From NCBI GenBank assembly GCA_905215805.1, contig CAJMRL010000011.1, forward strand, positions 1 through 64,000: DNA of 64,000 nucleotides. The letters run 5' to 3'. The notes under the pieces were generated by a model that saw nothing but the letters and a program-made list of their open reading frames with translations, made no database searches and was not told where the DNA came from. Position numbers and translations under genes: made by a program. Source of the stretch: an uncultured bacterium (GTDB taxonomy: Bacteria > Bacillota > Clostridia > UBA1381). Below are positions 16,581-25,443 of the stretch, one piece after another. The number at the start of each line of letters is the position of its first letter. The first letter of the stretch is position 1.

Positions 16581-17921
16581 TCAAAGTCTTGCCTCGATCT
16601 CAGCCTTAGCGTCCTCATATCCTGGCTTTCCAAGAAGAGCGAACATATTCTTCTTATATGATTCAACTCCCGGCTGATTAAACGGATTTACTCCAAGAAC
16701 ATAACCCGATATTCCGCATGCTTTTTCAAAGAAATACACAAGCTGACCAAAATTATATGCGTCAAGCTTCGGTACTCTTACTATAAGGTTGGGAACGCCT
16801 CCATCCATATGTGCAAGCGCTGTACCTATAGCTGCTTTTGAATTGACATAATCGATCGTCTTTCCGGCAAGGAAATTAAGACCGTCAAGATTATCCTCGG
16901 TAGCTTCAATAGTAATATCCTTTTTAGGCTCGTCTACAAGAATAGCTGTTTCGAACATTATTCTCTGACCATCCTGAATATACTGTCCCATTGAGTGAAG
17001 ATCCGATGAGAAATCTGCCGCTGCCGGGAAAATACCCTTATGATCTTTACCCTCGCTTTCACCGTAAAGCTGCTTCCACCACTCTGCAAAATAATGGAGC
17101 GCCGGTTCAAAATTGATCACCATTTCAACAGTCTTTCCTTTTCTTGCAAGACAATTTCTTATAGCAGCATACTGGTAGCACTGGTTTTCGGCAAGAGATG
17201 GATTTGAATACTCATCTTGTGCGTCCTTTGCTCCCTGCATCATAGCGTCTATATCTATTCCTGCCGCTGCGATCGGAAGAAGTCCAACAGCGGTAAGGAC
17301 ACTGAATCTTCCGCCCACGTCATCAGGCACAACAAAAGTTTCATAGCCTTCTGTATCAGCGAGAGTTTTCAATGCTCCCTTTGCCTTATCTGTTGTAGCA
17401 TAAATTCTGTCCTTTGCTCCGTCTTTTCCGTATTTCTTTTCAAGAAGATCCTTAAAAATTCTGAAAGCAATTGCCGGTTCAGTTGTAGTACCGGATTTCG
17501 ATATAACATTTACGCTTATATCCTTTCCTTCGCACAGCTCAAGGAGGTCAGCCATATATGTCGAAGAAATGCTGTTTCCCGCAAACACAACCATTGGTCC
17601 CTTTCTCTGCTCCTTTGAGAGAGCATTTGAGAACGAATGCGACAACATTTCAACAGCAGCTCTTGCGCCGAGATACGAACCGCCTATACCGATTACAACA
17701 AGGATATCGCTGTTTGAACGAATTTTTTCAGCCGCTTTTTTAATGCGGTCAAACTCATCCTTATCGTAATTTGTCGGAAGCTCTACCCAACCCAAAAAAT
17801 CACTGCCAAGACCTGACTTGGCGTTTATTGTATCGTGAGCTACCTTGACATAATCAGCCATTGCATCAATCTCTTCCTGTGATACGAAAGGAAGAGCACG
17901 TGAGTAATCAAATTTTAACAT
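16581..17921 (-). CDS. pgi: Glucose-6-phosphate isomerase Pgi
   Basis: A 446-residue enzyme of glycolysis and gluconeogenesis that interconverts glucose-6-phosphate and fructose-6-phosphate. Visible motifs are GIGGSYLGARA (phosphate loop), SKSGTTTEPAIAF, the VGGRFSVLTAVGLLP signature, and QLYGESEGKDHKG with the catalytic glutamate. The length matches the Firmicute short form. GGAGGGAATACTGGAA precedes the ATG. It is cytoplasmic. It is followed by the small P-loop gene in the same transcript. Confidence 0.97.
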   Translation of the reverse strand: MLKFDYSRALPFVSQEEIDAMADYVKVAHDTINAKSGLGSDFLGWVELPTNYDKDEFDRIKKAAEKIRSNSDILVVIGIGGSYLGARAAVEMLSHSFSNALSKEQRKGPMVVFAGNSISSTYMADLLELCEGKDISVNVISKSGTTTEPAIAFRIFKDLLEKKYGKDGAKDRIYATTDKAKGALKTLADTEGYETFVVPDDVGGRFSVLTAVGLLPIAAAGIDIDAMMQGAKDAQDEYSNPSLAENQCYQYAAIRNCLARKGKTVEMVINFEPALHYFAEWWKQLYGESEGKDHKGIFPAAADFSSDLHSMGQYIQDGQRIMFETAILVDEPKKDITIEATEDNLDGLNFLAGKTIDYVNSKAAIGTALAHMDGGVPNLIVRVPKLDAYNFGQLVYFFEKACGISGYVLGVNPFNQPGVESYKKNMFALLGKPGYEDAKAEIEARL

Positions 17922-18022
17922 TTCCAGTATTCCCTCCTGTAATTATAATAACTATACATAGTATATCACATTCGTCAATTAATAGCAAGTGGTTTTTAAA
18001 TTTTTTTATTTTTTACTTTTAA

Positions 18023-18052
18023 AAGCCGCCGGCTATAATATTCCGGCGGCTT
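18023..18052 (-). terminator. Terminator after cysK
   Basis: Perfect 10-bp GC-rich arms AAGCCGCCGG (18023-18032) and CCGGCGGCTT (18043-18052) flank a 10-base loop, followed on the minus strand by TTTTAAAAG and an AT-rich tract. It closes the metY-cysK unit. Confidence 0.85.
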
Positions 18053-18090
18053 CTATTATTCATACTCAAATCAGTTTTAACAAACTAAAC

Positions 18091-19023
18091 TCACTCCGAG
18101 AACATTGGCGTTGAAAGATAACGTTCTCCTGTATCAGGCAGAAAAGCCACTATTACTTTTCCCTTATTTTCAGGGCGTTTTGCGAGCTGAGCCGCCGCCC
18201 ATACAGCAGCTCCCGATGAAATCCCCACAAGTATTCCCTCTCTATGTGCAATCTCCCGTCCCACAGCAAATGCTTCGGAATCGGGAACACGTATAATTTC
18301 ATCATATATACCTGTATTCAAAGTATCCGGAACAAAACCCGCTCCTATGCCTTGGATCTTGTGTGCTCCTGCTCTGCCTTCCGAAAGAACCGGCGAGCCT
18401 TCCGGCTCAACAGCGACGATTTTGATATCAGGATTTTTTGATTTAAGATACTCTCCAACTCCCGATACAGTACCTCCTGTACCCACTCCCGCAACAAATA
18501 TATCTATCTGCCCATCAGTATCATCCCAGATTTCCGGACCTGTTGTTGCTTTATGAACAGCCGGATTTGACGGATTTACAAATTGTCCTGGAATAAAGCT
18601 GCCTTCAATTTGTGATGCAAGCTCATCAGCCTTTTCAATCGCCCCCTTCATTCCCTTTGATCCATCTGTAAGAACCAGCTCAGCGCCGTACGCTTTCATA
18701 AGATTTCTTCTTTCAATACTCATTGTTTCCGGCATAGTAATTATTATCCTATATCCTCTTGCCGCAGCAACCGCAGCAAGACCTATACCTGTATTTCCCG
18801 ATGTAGGCTCGATAATAACCGATCCTTCCTTAAGCTTTCCGCTTTTTTCCGCATCATCTATCATTGCCTTTGCAATTCTGTCCTTTGCCGATCCTCCTGG
18901 ATTAAAGCACTCGAGCTTCGCGAGAATCACTGCTTCAAGTTTATTTGCTTTTTCATAGTTTGAAAGCTCCATTATCGGAGTCTTTCCGATAAGATCCGTA
19001 ACCTTTTTATATATTTTTGACAT
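18091..19023 (-). CDS. cysK: Cysteine synthase A (O-acetylserine sulfhydrylase)
   Basis: A 310-residue PLP enzyme that makes cysteine from O-acetylserine and sulfide. The PLP lysine is Lys47 in NPGGSAKDRI. TSGNTG binds the substrate carboxylate and GTGGT the PLP phosphate. The C-terminal LPDTGERYLST motif is typical of CysK. The ATG 19021-19023 follows AGAGGGAATTGATA; an in-frame upstream extension overlaps metY and lacks a ribosome site. It lies 19 bases after metY, and both assimilate sulfide, so they form a sulfur-assimilation operon with a shared promoter and terminator. Confidence 0.96.
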   Translation of the reverse strand: MSKIYKKVTDLIGKTPIMELSNYEKANKLEAVILAKLECFNPGGSAKDRIAKAMIDDAEKSGKLKEGSVIIEPTSGNTGIGLAAVAAARGYRIIITMPETMSIERRNLMKAYGAELVLTDGSKGMKGAIEKADELASQIEGSFIPGQFVNPSNPAVHKATTGPEIWDDTDGQIDIFVAGVGTGGTVSGVGEYLKSKNPDIKIVAVEPEGSPVLSEGRAGAHKIQGIGAGFVPDTLNTGIYDEIIRVPDSEAFAVGREIAHREGILVGISSGAAVWAAAQLAKRPENKGKVIVAFLPDTGERYLSTPMFSE

Positions 19024-19042
19024 TATCAATTCCCTCTTTCCA

Positions 19043-20329
19043 TCAAACAGCCGCAAATGCGTCGTCAAGCGCCGCTATAAGGTCATCTATATTCTCCGTT
19101 CCTACTGACAAACGTATTGTATTCGGTTTTATTCCTTGTTCTGCAAGCTCCTGCTCATTGCATTGAGAATGAGTAGTTGTGGCAGGATGTATAACAAGTG
19201 ATTTTGAATCAGCGACATTTGCAAGCAGCGAAAAAATCTCCAGATTGTCTATAAATTTGTGTGCCTCCGCAATTCCGCCCTTTATCTCAAAGGTAAATAT
19301 CGAGCCTCCGCCGTTCGGGAGATACTTCTTATAGAGCTCATGACCTGCCTCTCCCTCGATCGAAGGATGATGCACCGCTTCGACCTTAGAATGATTTTTA
19401 AGATAATCCACTATCTTCAATGAATTATATACATGGCGCTCTACTCTCAAAGAAAGCGTTTCAAGCCCCTGAAGAAAAATGAATGCGTGAAACGGCGAAA
19501 GAGTCGCACCGGTATCTCTCAAAAGCACAGCTCTTATATATGTCACAAATGCAGCAGCACCAGCCGCTTTTGTAAAGCTTACTCCGTGATATGACGGGTT
19601 AGGTTCCGTAAATCTCGGAAATTTTCCTGATGCTTCCCAATCAAACTTTCCGCTATCAATAATGACGCCTCCTATAGCCGTGCCGTGTCCGCCTATGAAT
19701 TTGGTAGCCGAATGCACAACTATATCCGCCCCGTACTCTATCGGACGTATAAGATACGGAGTTGCAAATGTAGAATCTACTACCAACGGTATCTTATGCT
19801 TATGCGCAATGCGGGCAACCTCCTCAATATCTATAATATTTGAATGAGGATTTCCCAGAGTTTCAATGAATATCGCTTTCGTATTTTCCTTTATAGCCTT
19901 CTCAAAGGCTCCTTCCTCATCCGGATCTACAAATGTTGCAGTTATCCCATACTCAGGCAGAGTATGCTCCAAAAGATTATAGGTGCCGCCGTAAATTGTC
20001 TTTGATGCAACTATATGCTCACCTGCGCGTGCAAGAGCCTCAAATACATAAGTCAGCGCCGCTGCTCCGGAAGCTGTCGCCAAAGCCGCCGCTCCTCCCT
20101 CAAGCGCCGCCATTCTGCGTTCAAAAATATCCTGCGTCGGATTTGTCAAACGCCCGTAAATATTTCCGGCATCCTTTAAACTGAACCTATCCGCAGCATG
20201 CTGTGCATTATGAAATACAAATGACGTTGACGCATAAATCGGAACCGCTCTCGCATCAGTAACCGGATCCGCCTGTTCCTGTCCTATATGAAGCTGTTTT
20301 GTTTCAAATTTCCATTCTCTTTTTGACAT
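19043..20329 (-). CDS. metY: O-acetylhomoserine sulfhydrylase MetY
   Basis: A 428-residue Cys/Met-metabolism PLP enzyme that makes homocysteine from O-acetylhomoserine and sulfide. The length and the start (FETKQLHIGQEQADPVTDARAVPIYASTSF) fit MetY rather than the shorter MetB/MetC type. The PLP lysine is Lys210 in VVHSATKFIGGHG. The loop NIYGRLTNPTQDIFE and the C-terminal IRLSVGTENIDDLI are also typical. GAGGAGATAGA precedes the ATG. It is first in the metY-cysK operon and sits behind a strong promoter flanked by an inverted repeat. Confidence 0.95.
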   Translation of the reverse strand: MSKREWKFETKQLHIGQEQADPVTDARAVPIYASTSFVFHNAQHAADRFSLKDAGNIYGRLTNPTQDIFERRMAALEGGAAALATASGAAALTYVFEALARAGEHIVASKTIYGGTYNLLEHTLPEYGITATFVDPDEEGAFEKAIKENTKAIFIETLGNPHSNIIDIEEVARIAHKHKIPLVVDSTFATPYLIRPIEYGADIVVHSATKFIGGHGTAIGGVIIDSGKFDWEASGKFPRFTEPNPSYHGVSFTKAAGAAAFVTYIRAVLLRDTGATLSPFHAFIFLQGLETLSLRVERHVYNSLKIVDYLKNHSKVEAVHHPSIEGEAGHELYKKYLPNGGGSIFTFEIKGGIAEAHKFIDNLEIFSLLANVADSKSLVIHPATTTHSQCNEQELAEQGIKPNTIRLSVGTENIDDLIAALDDAFAAV

Positions 20330-20382
20330 TCTATCTCCTCTTTTCCTATAGTTTTATTTCCTATTGAATAACTATGCTTTAT

Positions 20383-20410
20383 AGTATACCATATTTTTTC
20401 CGTTTGTCAA
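20383..20410 (-). promoter_or_regulatory. metY-cysK promoter with flanking inverted repeat
   Basis: The minus strand has TTGACA (20405-20410), a 16-base spacer and TATACT (20383-20388). An 8-bp inverted repeat, cctattga at 20360-20367 and tcaatagg at 20407-20414, brackets the promoter. A smaller ACTAT/ATAGT repeat overlaps the -10 region. The leader is only about 45 bases, too short for an SAM or T-box riboswitch, so any control would be by a DNA-binding regulator. Confidence 0.75.
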
Positions 20411-20463
20411 TAGGTTTATAGCTTTTTTATAATTTTTTTTACAAAACAGTTAGATAAAAAACA

Positions 20464-20493
20464 GAGCTGTCACATAAATTTTTGTAACAGCTC
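20464..20493 (-). terminator. Terminator after the flavin reductase/rubredoxin gene
   Basis: The arms GAGCTGT...ACAGCTC (20464-20470 and 20487-20493) extend inward with one mismatch. On the minus strand they are followed by GTTTTTTAT. It ends the pfkA unit. Confidence 0.85.
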
Positions 20494-20505
20494 CTATATA
20501 AATAT

Positions 20506-21144
20506 TTATTTTTTCACAAAAGCAGATTTAGGCTGTCCGCATACCGGACATTTCCAATCCTCAGGCAGATCCTCAAACGGAGTTTCTCCATCATACTCAT
20601 ATCCGCATACACCGCATACATACTTATTCTTATCTTCGCTGTTCTCTTCGGCAATATAAGTTGGAGCATTCTTCGGACTCTTTCCCTTTATAACATTATG
20701 ATAATACGCATATGTCATAGGCGTATCGTCCTTTAACGTATCAGCATCCACTACCTTACCAAGAAAAACAGTATGCGTTCCGGCGTCCATTTTATCTATA
20801 ACCTCACATACAATATATGCGCAAGCATCACTCACAACCGGCATATACCCTCTTGTTTCATATTTTACTTCGTCAAATTTATTGTTATCCTTTCCGCTTT
20901 TGAAGCCAAAGGTACCTATAATTGACGGATTGCTGTTTTCTCCGAGAACAGAGACCGCAAATCTACCAAGCTTTTCTATACATCCATTTGTATAGTTATT
21001 CTTGTTTATGCTTACTGCTACCGTTGCAGGCTCTGATGTTATCTGTACCGCACTGTTTGCCGTACATCCCGTTGGTCTTCCGTCATCGTATGTCGAAACC
21101 ACATACACTCCGTATGATAAGCTTCTGAATGCTTTCGCGTTCAT
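20506..21144 (-). CDS. Flavin reductase-rubredoxin fusion (Hrb-like)
   Basis: A 212-residue protein with two domains. Residues 1-150 form a flavoredoxin-type FMN-binding barrel (FRSLSYGVYVVSTYDDGRPTG). Residues about 160-212 form a rubredoxin with CGVCGYEYDG and CPVCGQPKSAF, giving the four cysteines for one iron. This is the architecture of high-molecular-weight rubredoxin (Hrb), which in acetogens passes electrons from NADH to the flavodiiron protein FprA during oxygen or NO detoxification. A flavodiiron-like protein is encoded at 41044-42114 in this window, but it lacks most metal ligands. It lies 15 bases after the C-GCAxxG-C-C gene and is the last gene of the pfkA unit. Confidence 0.9.
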   Translation of the reverse strand: MNAKAFRSLSYGVYVVSTYDDGRPTGCTANSAVQITSEPATVAVSINKNNYTNGCIEKLGRFAVSVLGENSNPSIIGTFGFKSGKDNNKFDEVKYETRGYMPVVSDACAYIVCEVIDKMDAGTHTVFLGKVVDADTLKDDTPMTYAYYHNVIKGKSPKNAPTYIAEENSEDKNKYVCGVCGYEYDGETPFEDLPEDWKCPVCGQPKSAFVKK

Positions 21145-21159
21145 AAATCTCCCTCCTTC

Positions 21160-21612
21160 TTACTCTTCATCCAAGAGTCTTTTCTGCACAATCGCCGCAC
21201 AATCTCCTATACATTCAACGCACGGCCTTTTTTTATAATATTGAGCTGTTCTGGCTTCAGGAGCTGCTCCATTATCAGCAGGCATACTTGACCCTAAAAG
21301 CTCCGAACATATTATAGAGCCATGTTTATCTTTAAAATCCTTTGACATTTCTCTTACTTTTTCATATATTTTAGTTCTTGTTTTTATATCACCCGCTTTA
21401 GCGCAGCTATACTTCATACCTGCAAGTATCGCCATTCCGGATACGGCTCCGCACGTGAGACGCATCCTTCCCATTCCGCCTCCCATACCTTCAGCCATTT
21501 TCATCGCCATATTATAATCAAATCCAAACGCATCCGCAAATGCTCCAACAACCGACTGAGAGCAATTATATCCGGATTTGAACAACTCCTTAGCCTTTTG
21601 TACTCTATCCAT
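21160..21612 (-). CDS. C-GCAxxG-C-C family redox protein
   Basis: A 150-residue protein with the family motif: YNCSQSV near the N-terminus, TCGAVSG (the GCAxxG-like core, here CGAVSG), then isolated cysteines at SCAK and SELLG-preceding IICSE, and a C-terminal CVECIGDC cluster. Families of this kind are predicted redox or metal-binding proteins of anaerobes; the function is unknown. It is cytoplasmic. It lies between pfkA and the rubredoxin-fused flavin reductase with gaps of 26 and 15 bases, so co-transcription with both is likely. Confidence 0.88.
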   Translation of the reverse strand: MDRVQKAKELFKSGYNCSQSVVGAFADAFGFDYNMAMKMAEGMGGGMGRMRLTCGAVSGMAILAGMKYSCAKAGDIKTRTKIYEKVREMSKDFKDKHGSIICSELLGSSMPADNGAAPEARTAQYYKKRPCVECIGDCAAIVQKRLLDEE

Positions 21613-21638
21613 AACTTATCCTCGTTACATTTAATAAA

Positions 21639-22712
21639 TTAATCGCCGAACGAAATTCCTATTTCTCTTGCCGCAAGTATCTCATCGCAATCTACCGGTA
21701 CTTTTTTAAGCTTTCCCGCAACCTCTGAAAGCGGAACTGGTACAACCTTATTGTTCTGTATCGCCACCATAAAACCGTACTGATTATTTTTTATAAGTCT
21801 TGCTGCCGCTGCTCCCAAACGAGTACAGAGCACTCTGTCATAAGCGCACGGGCTTCCGCCTCTTTGGAAATGTCCCGGCACTGTTACTCTTATCTCATGC
21901 CCTGTTTTTTCCTCAAGTTCCTTAGCTATTTTATATGAAATCGATGGATACGGGAGCTGTGCTCTCGCCGCTTTGAGCTCTTTCTTCTTCATCATCGACT
22001 CCTCAACCGAAACAGCGCCTTCCGCAACGGCAAGAATAGAAAATCTTTTTCCCGACGCCTCTCGCTTGTCAATAACTTCACTTATTTTATTTATATCATA
22101 CGGAATCTCAGGCAAAAGAATTATATCCGCTCCTCCTGCTATACCCGCATAAAGATTAAGCCAGCCGACCTTATGCCCCATAACCTCAACGATAAATACT
22201 CTTCCGTGCGAGGTTGCGGTTGTATGAATGCAATCGATAACCTGTGTCGCTATATCGCAAGCGCTCTGAAAACCAAATGTTATATCCGTTCCCCAAATGT
22301 CATTATCAATAGTTTTTGGAAGCGTTACAACATTAAGACCTTCTTCACTAAGCATATTAGCACTCTTATGAGTCCCGTTTCCTCCAAGAATAACCAGACA
22401 GTCAAGTCCCATCTTCTTATAGTTATTCTTCATATTCTTAACCTTATCTACGTTATTCTCCTCTACCCTCATAAGCTTAAACGGCTGACGTGACGTACCA
22501 AGGATTGTTCCGCCGAGAGTTAAAATCCCCGAAAAATCCGACTGTGTCATTTTTTTATATTTGCCGTTTATAAGTCCGTAATATCCGTTTTGTATTCCAT
22601 AAATCTCAACATCGTTATCAAACTCATTATACAAGGCCTTTGCAACACCCCTTATAGATGCGTTAAGTCCCTGGCAATCGCCGCCGCTTGTTAAAATTCC
22701 TATCCTTTTCAT
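21639..22712 (-). CDS. pfkA: 6-phosphofructokinase
   Basis: A 357-residue phosphofructokinase of glycolysis. It shows GILTSGGDCQGLNASIRG at the N-terminus, GGNGTHKSA at the nucleotide site, PKTIDNDIWGTD with the catalytic aspartate, and a C-terminal GHFQRGGSPCAYDR. Glycine at the position after GGN favours ATP over pyrophosphate as donor (PPi enzymes usually have aspartate there), though this is only a motif-level call. The ATG 22710-22712 has AAGGAGTGTGGATA in front. The longer in-frame reading to 22802 begins just after the predicted transcription start and is unlikely. It heads a unit with two redox proteins. Confidence 0.93.
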   Translation of the reverse strand: MKRIGILTSGGDCQGLNASIRGVAKALYNEFDNDVEIYGIQNGYYGLINGKYKKMTQSDFSGILTLGGTILGTSRQPFKLMRVEENNVDKVKNMKNNYKKMGLDCLVILGGNGTHKSANMLSEEGLNVVTLPKTIDNDIWGTDITFGFQSACDIATQVIDCIHTTATSHGRVFIVEVMGHKVGWLNLYAGIAGGADIILLPEIPYDINKISEVIDKREASGKRFSILAVAEGAVSVEESMMKKKELKAARAQLPYPSISYKIAKELEEKTGHEIRVTVPGHFQRGGSPCAYDRVLCTRLGAAAARLIKNNQYGFMVAIQNNKVVPVPLSEVAGKLKKVPVDCDEILAAREIGISFGD

Positions 22713-22814
22713 TATCCACACTCCTTCATTATAGTTTCCGTACTGTTGGCATTTTATATCAAATGAAAATTGCCAATTTAAGCCTGTTTCAGCCACGCAC
22801 ACTTTTACCTGATT

Positions 22815-22843
22815 ATTATATCACAAAAAAACAAAATAATCAA
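22815..22843 (-). promoter_or_regulatory. pfkA promoter
   Basis: The minus strand has TTGATT (22838-22843), 17 bases, then TATAAT (22815-22820). It predicts a transcript starting near 22808, with a leader of about 95 bases. Confidence 0.75.
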
Positions 22844-22972
22844 TAAAGGCGGAAAAAAATCCTTATTTTTATTACAAGAATAAACGCTCCGCTTTCTGTT
22901 ATAAATTTTATGTATAGAATTTTACTTCTGTAGATATAATAAATATATCAACAAAGCAAAGGAGCATAATGT

Positions 22973-23179
22973 ATGAAAGCTTTAAACTATATAGCGCTTA
23001 CCCTTGTAATAATAGGGGCGATTAATTGGGGGCTGATCGGCTTTTTCCGATTTAATCTTGTCAGCTTAATTTTTGGTGACATGACTGTTCTGGCAAGAAT
23101 TATATATGCCCTCGTTGGATTGAGCGGTCTTTATCTGCTCACCTTTTACAAATTTTTAGGACATGACACGGGAGAATAA
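22973..23179 (+). CDS. DUF378 small membrane protein
   Basis: A 68-residue protein with two membrane helices and the DUF378 motif AINWGLIGFFRFNLV. It begins behind AAAGGAGCATAATGT and has a TATAAT element about 35 bases upstream. The family is widespread in Firmicutes and other bacteria and has no established function. It stands alone on the plus strand with its own terminator, divergent from pfkA. Confidence 0.9.
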   Translation: MKALNYIALTLVIIGAINWGLIGFFRFNLVSLIFGDMTVLARIIYALVGLSGLYLLTFYKFLGHDTGE

Positions 23180-23197
23180 ATCTTCCGTGTTTTTTTA
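23166..23197 (+). terminator. Terminator after the DUF378 gene
   Basis: The hairpin ACACGGGAGA/TCTTCCGTGT, with a five-base loop, is followed directly by seven T residues. The left arm overlaps the end of the gene. Confidence 0.9.
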
Positions 23198-23204
23198 TAA
23201 AAAT

Positions 23205-23243
23205 AAGATGTTTCCCGCTGCTTATACAAGCGAAAAACATCTT
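23205..23243 (-). terminator. Terminator after ppk1
   Basis: The outer arms aagatgttt (23205-23213) and aaacatctt (23235-23243) enclose an inner GCTT/AAGC helix. On the minus strand the stem is followed by ATTTTTATA. It closes the pst-ppk1 operon. Confidence 0.8.
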
Positions 23244-23262
23244 AAGATTTATTTATAAAGGT

Positions 23263-25443
23263 TTAAAGGGCTTGATTAGCTGCGCCGCTGTTATTATAAG
23301 CCTGCTGATAGAAATATTCCTGAGAATTCATTGTCTCTTCTTCTTCATTCGGCTCAATATTGCTGCGCTTCGTGTAAGTTCCATCCGGATTCTGTATCCT
23401 TGCCTTTACATTGTCGCTCATCATAACCGAGAACATCTCCAATATCCTTACTTTTATATCTTCATCATATATAGGAACAGCAATTTCTACTCTTCTAAGA
23501 GTATTTCTTGTCATATAATCTGCCGAAGAAATATATACCTTTGCTCTGTCCTCTGTGCCAAATATATATATTCTTGAATGCTCAAGAAAACGTCCCACTA
23601 TACTTATAATCTTTATATTATCAGTATATCCCTTTATTCCGGGCTTCAGACAGCATATACCTCTCACTATCATTTCTATTTCGACGCCTGCCTGTGAGGC
23701 TTCAATAAGCTTATCTATTATTTTTTTATCTGTAAGAGAATTTATTTTCACTCCGATATATGCTTTCTGTCCGCGGTTTGCTATTTTTATCTCATCATCA
23801 ATCATTGAGATGATTTTATTTTGCAGACAATTCGGCGCCGCAAGAAGATACTTCGTTTGCTTCACTGCTTTTCCCATTGCAAGCTCATTAAAAATCTCAT
23901 TAGCCTCTACGCCTATGTCAACCGATGCCGTCATAAGTGAAAAATCCGTATAAAGCTTTGCGGTATTTTCATTATAATTTCCAGTACCAATCTGTGTTAT
24001 ATATTCAATTCTATTATCTGATTTTCTCGTTATAAGACAAAGCTTTGAATGTACCTTCAGACCGTCAAGTCCATATATTATTCTGCATCCTGCTTCTTCA
24101 AGGCGCTTTGACCATTCTATATTATTCTCCTCGTCAAAACGTGCCCTTAGCTCTACGAGCACTATAACGTCCTTGCCATTTTCAGCTGCTTCTATAAGTG
24201 CTTCGACTACCTTTGAATATTTCGCTACTCTATAAAGAGTCATCCTTATAGCTATAACCTCCGGATCTTCAGCTGCCTCATGCAATAACCTCAAAAACGG
24301 CTTCATACTCTCAAAAGGATACGCAAGAAGCAAATCCTTTTCCTTGATCTGATCAATCATAGACCGTTTTTTATTTACAAAGGGCGATTCCTGAGGACGG
24401 CGCGGCTCATAATACATTGACTTATCATTAAGCTTCTCTGGAAGCTTTCTTAAAAACGAAACGTCAAGCGGTATTCTGACATTAAAAATTTGATTTTTCT
24501 TTATGTCTAAATATTTACATAAAGAGCTTATTATGCTCGGACTCATATCATCTGACATTTCAAGTCTTACAGGCGAGAGCTTTTTTCTCTTTTTTATAAT
24601 CTCCTCCATTGCTCTTCTGTAATCCACATCATCGTCATATAAACCTTCATCCTCATCTATATCTGCATTTCTGGTCACTCTTATAAGAGATTTTTCTCTT
24701 ATAATGTATCTGTCGAAAACTATATCTGCAAAACACTTTATAAGCTCTTCGGTTAATATGTATTTATTGTCCCCAACTGAAACCAATCTTCCAAATACAG
24801 GAGATGAGCAGGGGATTATTCCTATTTTCTCATTATTATTTTTGGTCTCAAGAGATAAAAGCAAATATATTTCCTTATTTCTCAAAAACGGAAACGGCTG
24901 CTTTTTTCCAACCACCTGAGGGGCAAGCAACGGCTTCAATTCGCGTTCAAAATACAGTTTTGCAAAATCATATTCCTCTACCGTAAGCTCATCCATCCCA
25001 AGAAGCTTTATACCTTGTTCTTTAAGATCTGAAACTATCTTATCATATATCCTATCCCGCACTTCGCTTAATTCGCGTACTCTTTCAAATACTGCCGAAA
25101 CCTGCTCCTGTGCGGTCATATTCGTCTTATTTTCACGCGGATTGCCTGAGAACATCATCAAATCATAAAGCGAGCCCACTCTTACCATAAAAAACTCATC
25201 CAGATTGCTCTGGAAAATAGATATAAAATTAGTCCGCTCTCCCAATGGATTCTCTTTACTGTCCGCTTCTTCAAGAACCCTTTCATTAAATCGCAGCCAT
25301 GAAAGCTCACGATTACTATAGCAGTTTACCATATTAATCTCCTTTGGTTCTTCCACTTTATTCCCATTATTATCCGGTAAATTTATATATTCATGTTTAC
25401 GGGATATTCCGAAACACCTTTCAAATAAAGCTCTAAAAAACAT
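23263..25443 (-). CDS. ppk1: Polyphosphate kinase Ppk1
   Basis: A 726-residue enzyme that polymerises the gamma-phosphate of ATP into polyphosphate, reversibly. The four-domain layout is visible: N-domain (NRELSWLRFNERVLEEA), head domain, and two PLD-like catalytic domains. GLKVHSKLCLI carries the autophosphorylated histidine near residue 465, and LEHSRIYIF carries the second histidine near 622. Extra residues (about 37) precede the family start, and a short Asn/Gln-rich tail follows. Its ATG overlaps the corA stop by one base (TGATG), so the two are coupled. It is the last gene of the phosphate operon. Confidence 0.96.
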   Translation of the reverse strand: MFFRALFERCFGISRKHEYINLPDNNGNKVEEPKEINMVNCYSNRELSWLRFNERVLEEADSKENPLGERTNFISIFQSNLDEFFMVRVGSLYDLMMFSGNPRENKTNMTAQEQVSAVFERVRELSEVRDRIYDKIVSDLKEQGIKLLGMDELTVEEYDFAKLYFERELKPLLAPQVVGKKQPFPFLRNKEIYLLLSLETKNNNEKIGIIPCSSPVFGRLVSVGDNKYILTEELIKCFADIVFDRYIIREKSLIRVTRNADIDEDEGLYDDDVDYRRAMEEIIKKRKKLSPVRLEMSDDMSPSIISSLCKYLDIKKNQIFNVRIPLDVSFLRKLPEKLNDKSMYYEPRRPQESPFVNKKRSMIDQIKEKDLLLAYPFESMKPFLRLLHEAAEDPEVIAIRMTLYRVAKYSKVVEALIEAAENGKDVIVLVELRARFDEENNIEWSKRLEEAGCRIIYGLDGLKVHSKLCLITRKSDNRIEYITQIGTGNYNENTAKLYTDFSLMTASVDIGVEANEIFNELAMGKAVKQTKYLLAAPNCLQNKIISMIDDEIKIANRGQKAYIGVKINSLTDKKIIDKLIEASQAGVEIEMIVRGICCLKPGIKGYTDNIKIISIVGRFLEHSRIYIFGTEDRAKVYISSADYMTRNTLRRVEIAVPIYDEDIKVRILEMFSVMMSDNVKARIQNPDGTYTKRSNIEPNEEEETMNSQEYFYQQAYNNSGAANQAL

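Noticed and set aside
16544..16666. Longer N-terminus for the small P-loop gene
   Set aside because: It would overlap pgi, and the AAGGAGG ribosome site sits inside it before the internal ATG.
20330..20382. SAM riboswitch before metY
   Set aside because: The leader is about 45 bases, far too short for an S-box.
22713..22802. 30-residue extension of pfkA
   Set aside because: It starts at the predicted transcription start, lacks a ribosome site, and does not match the family.
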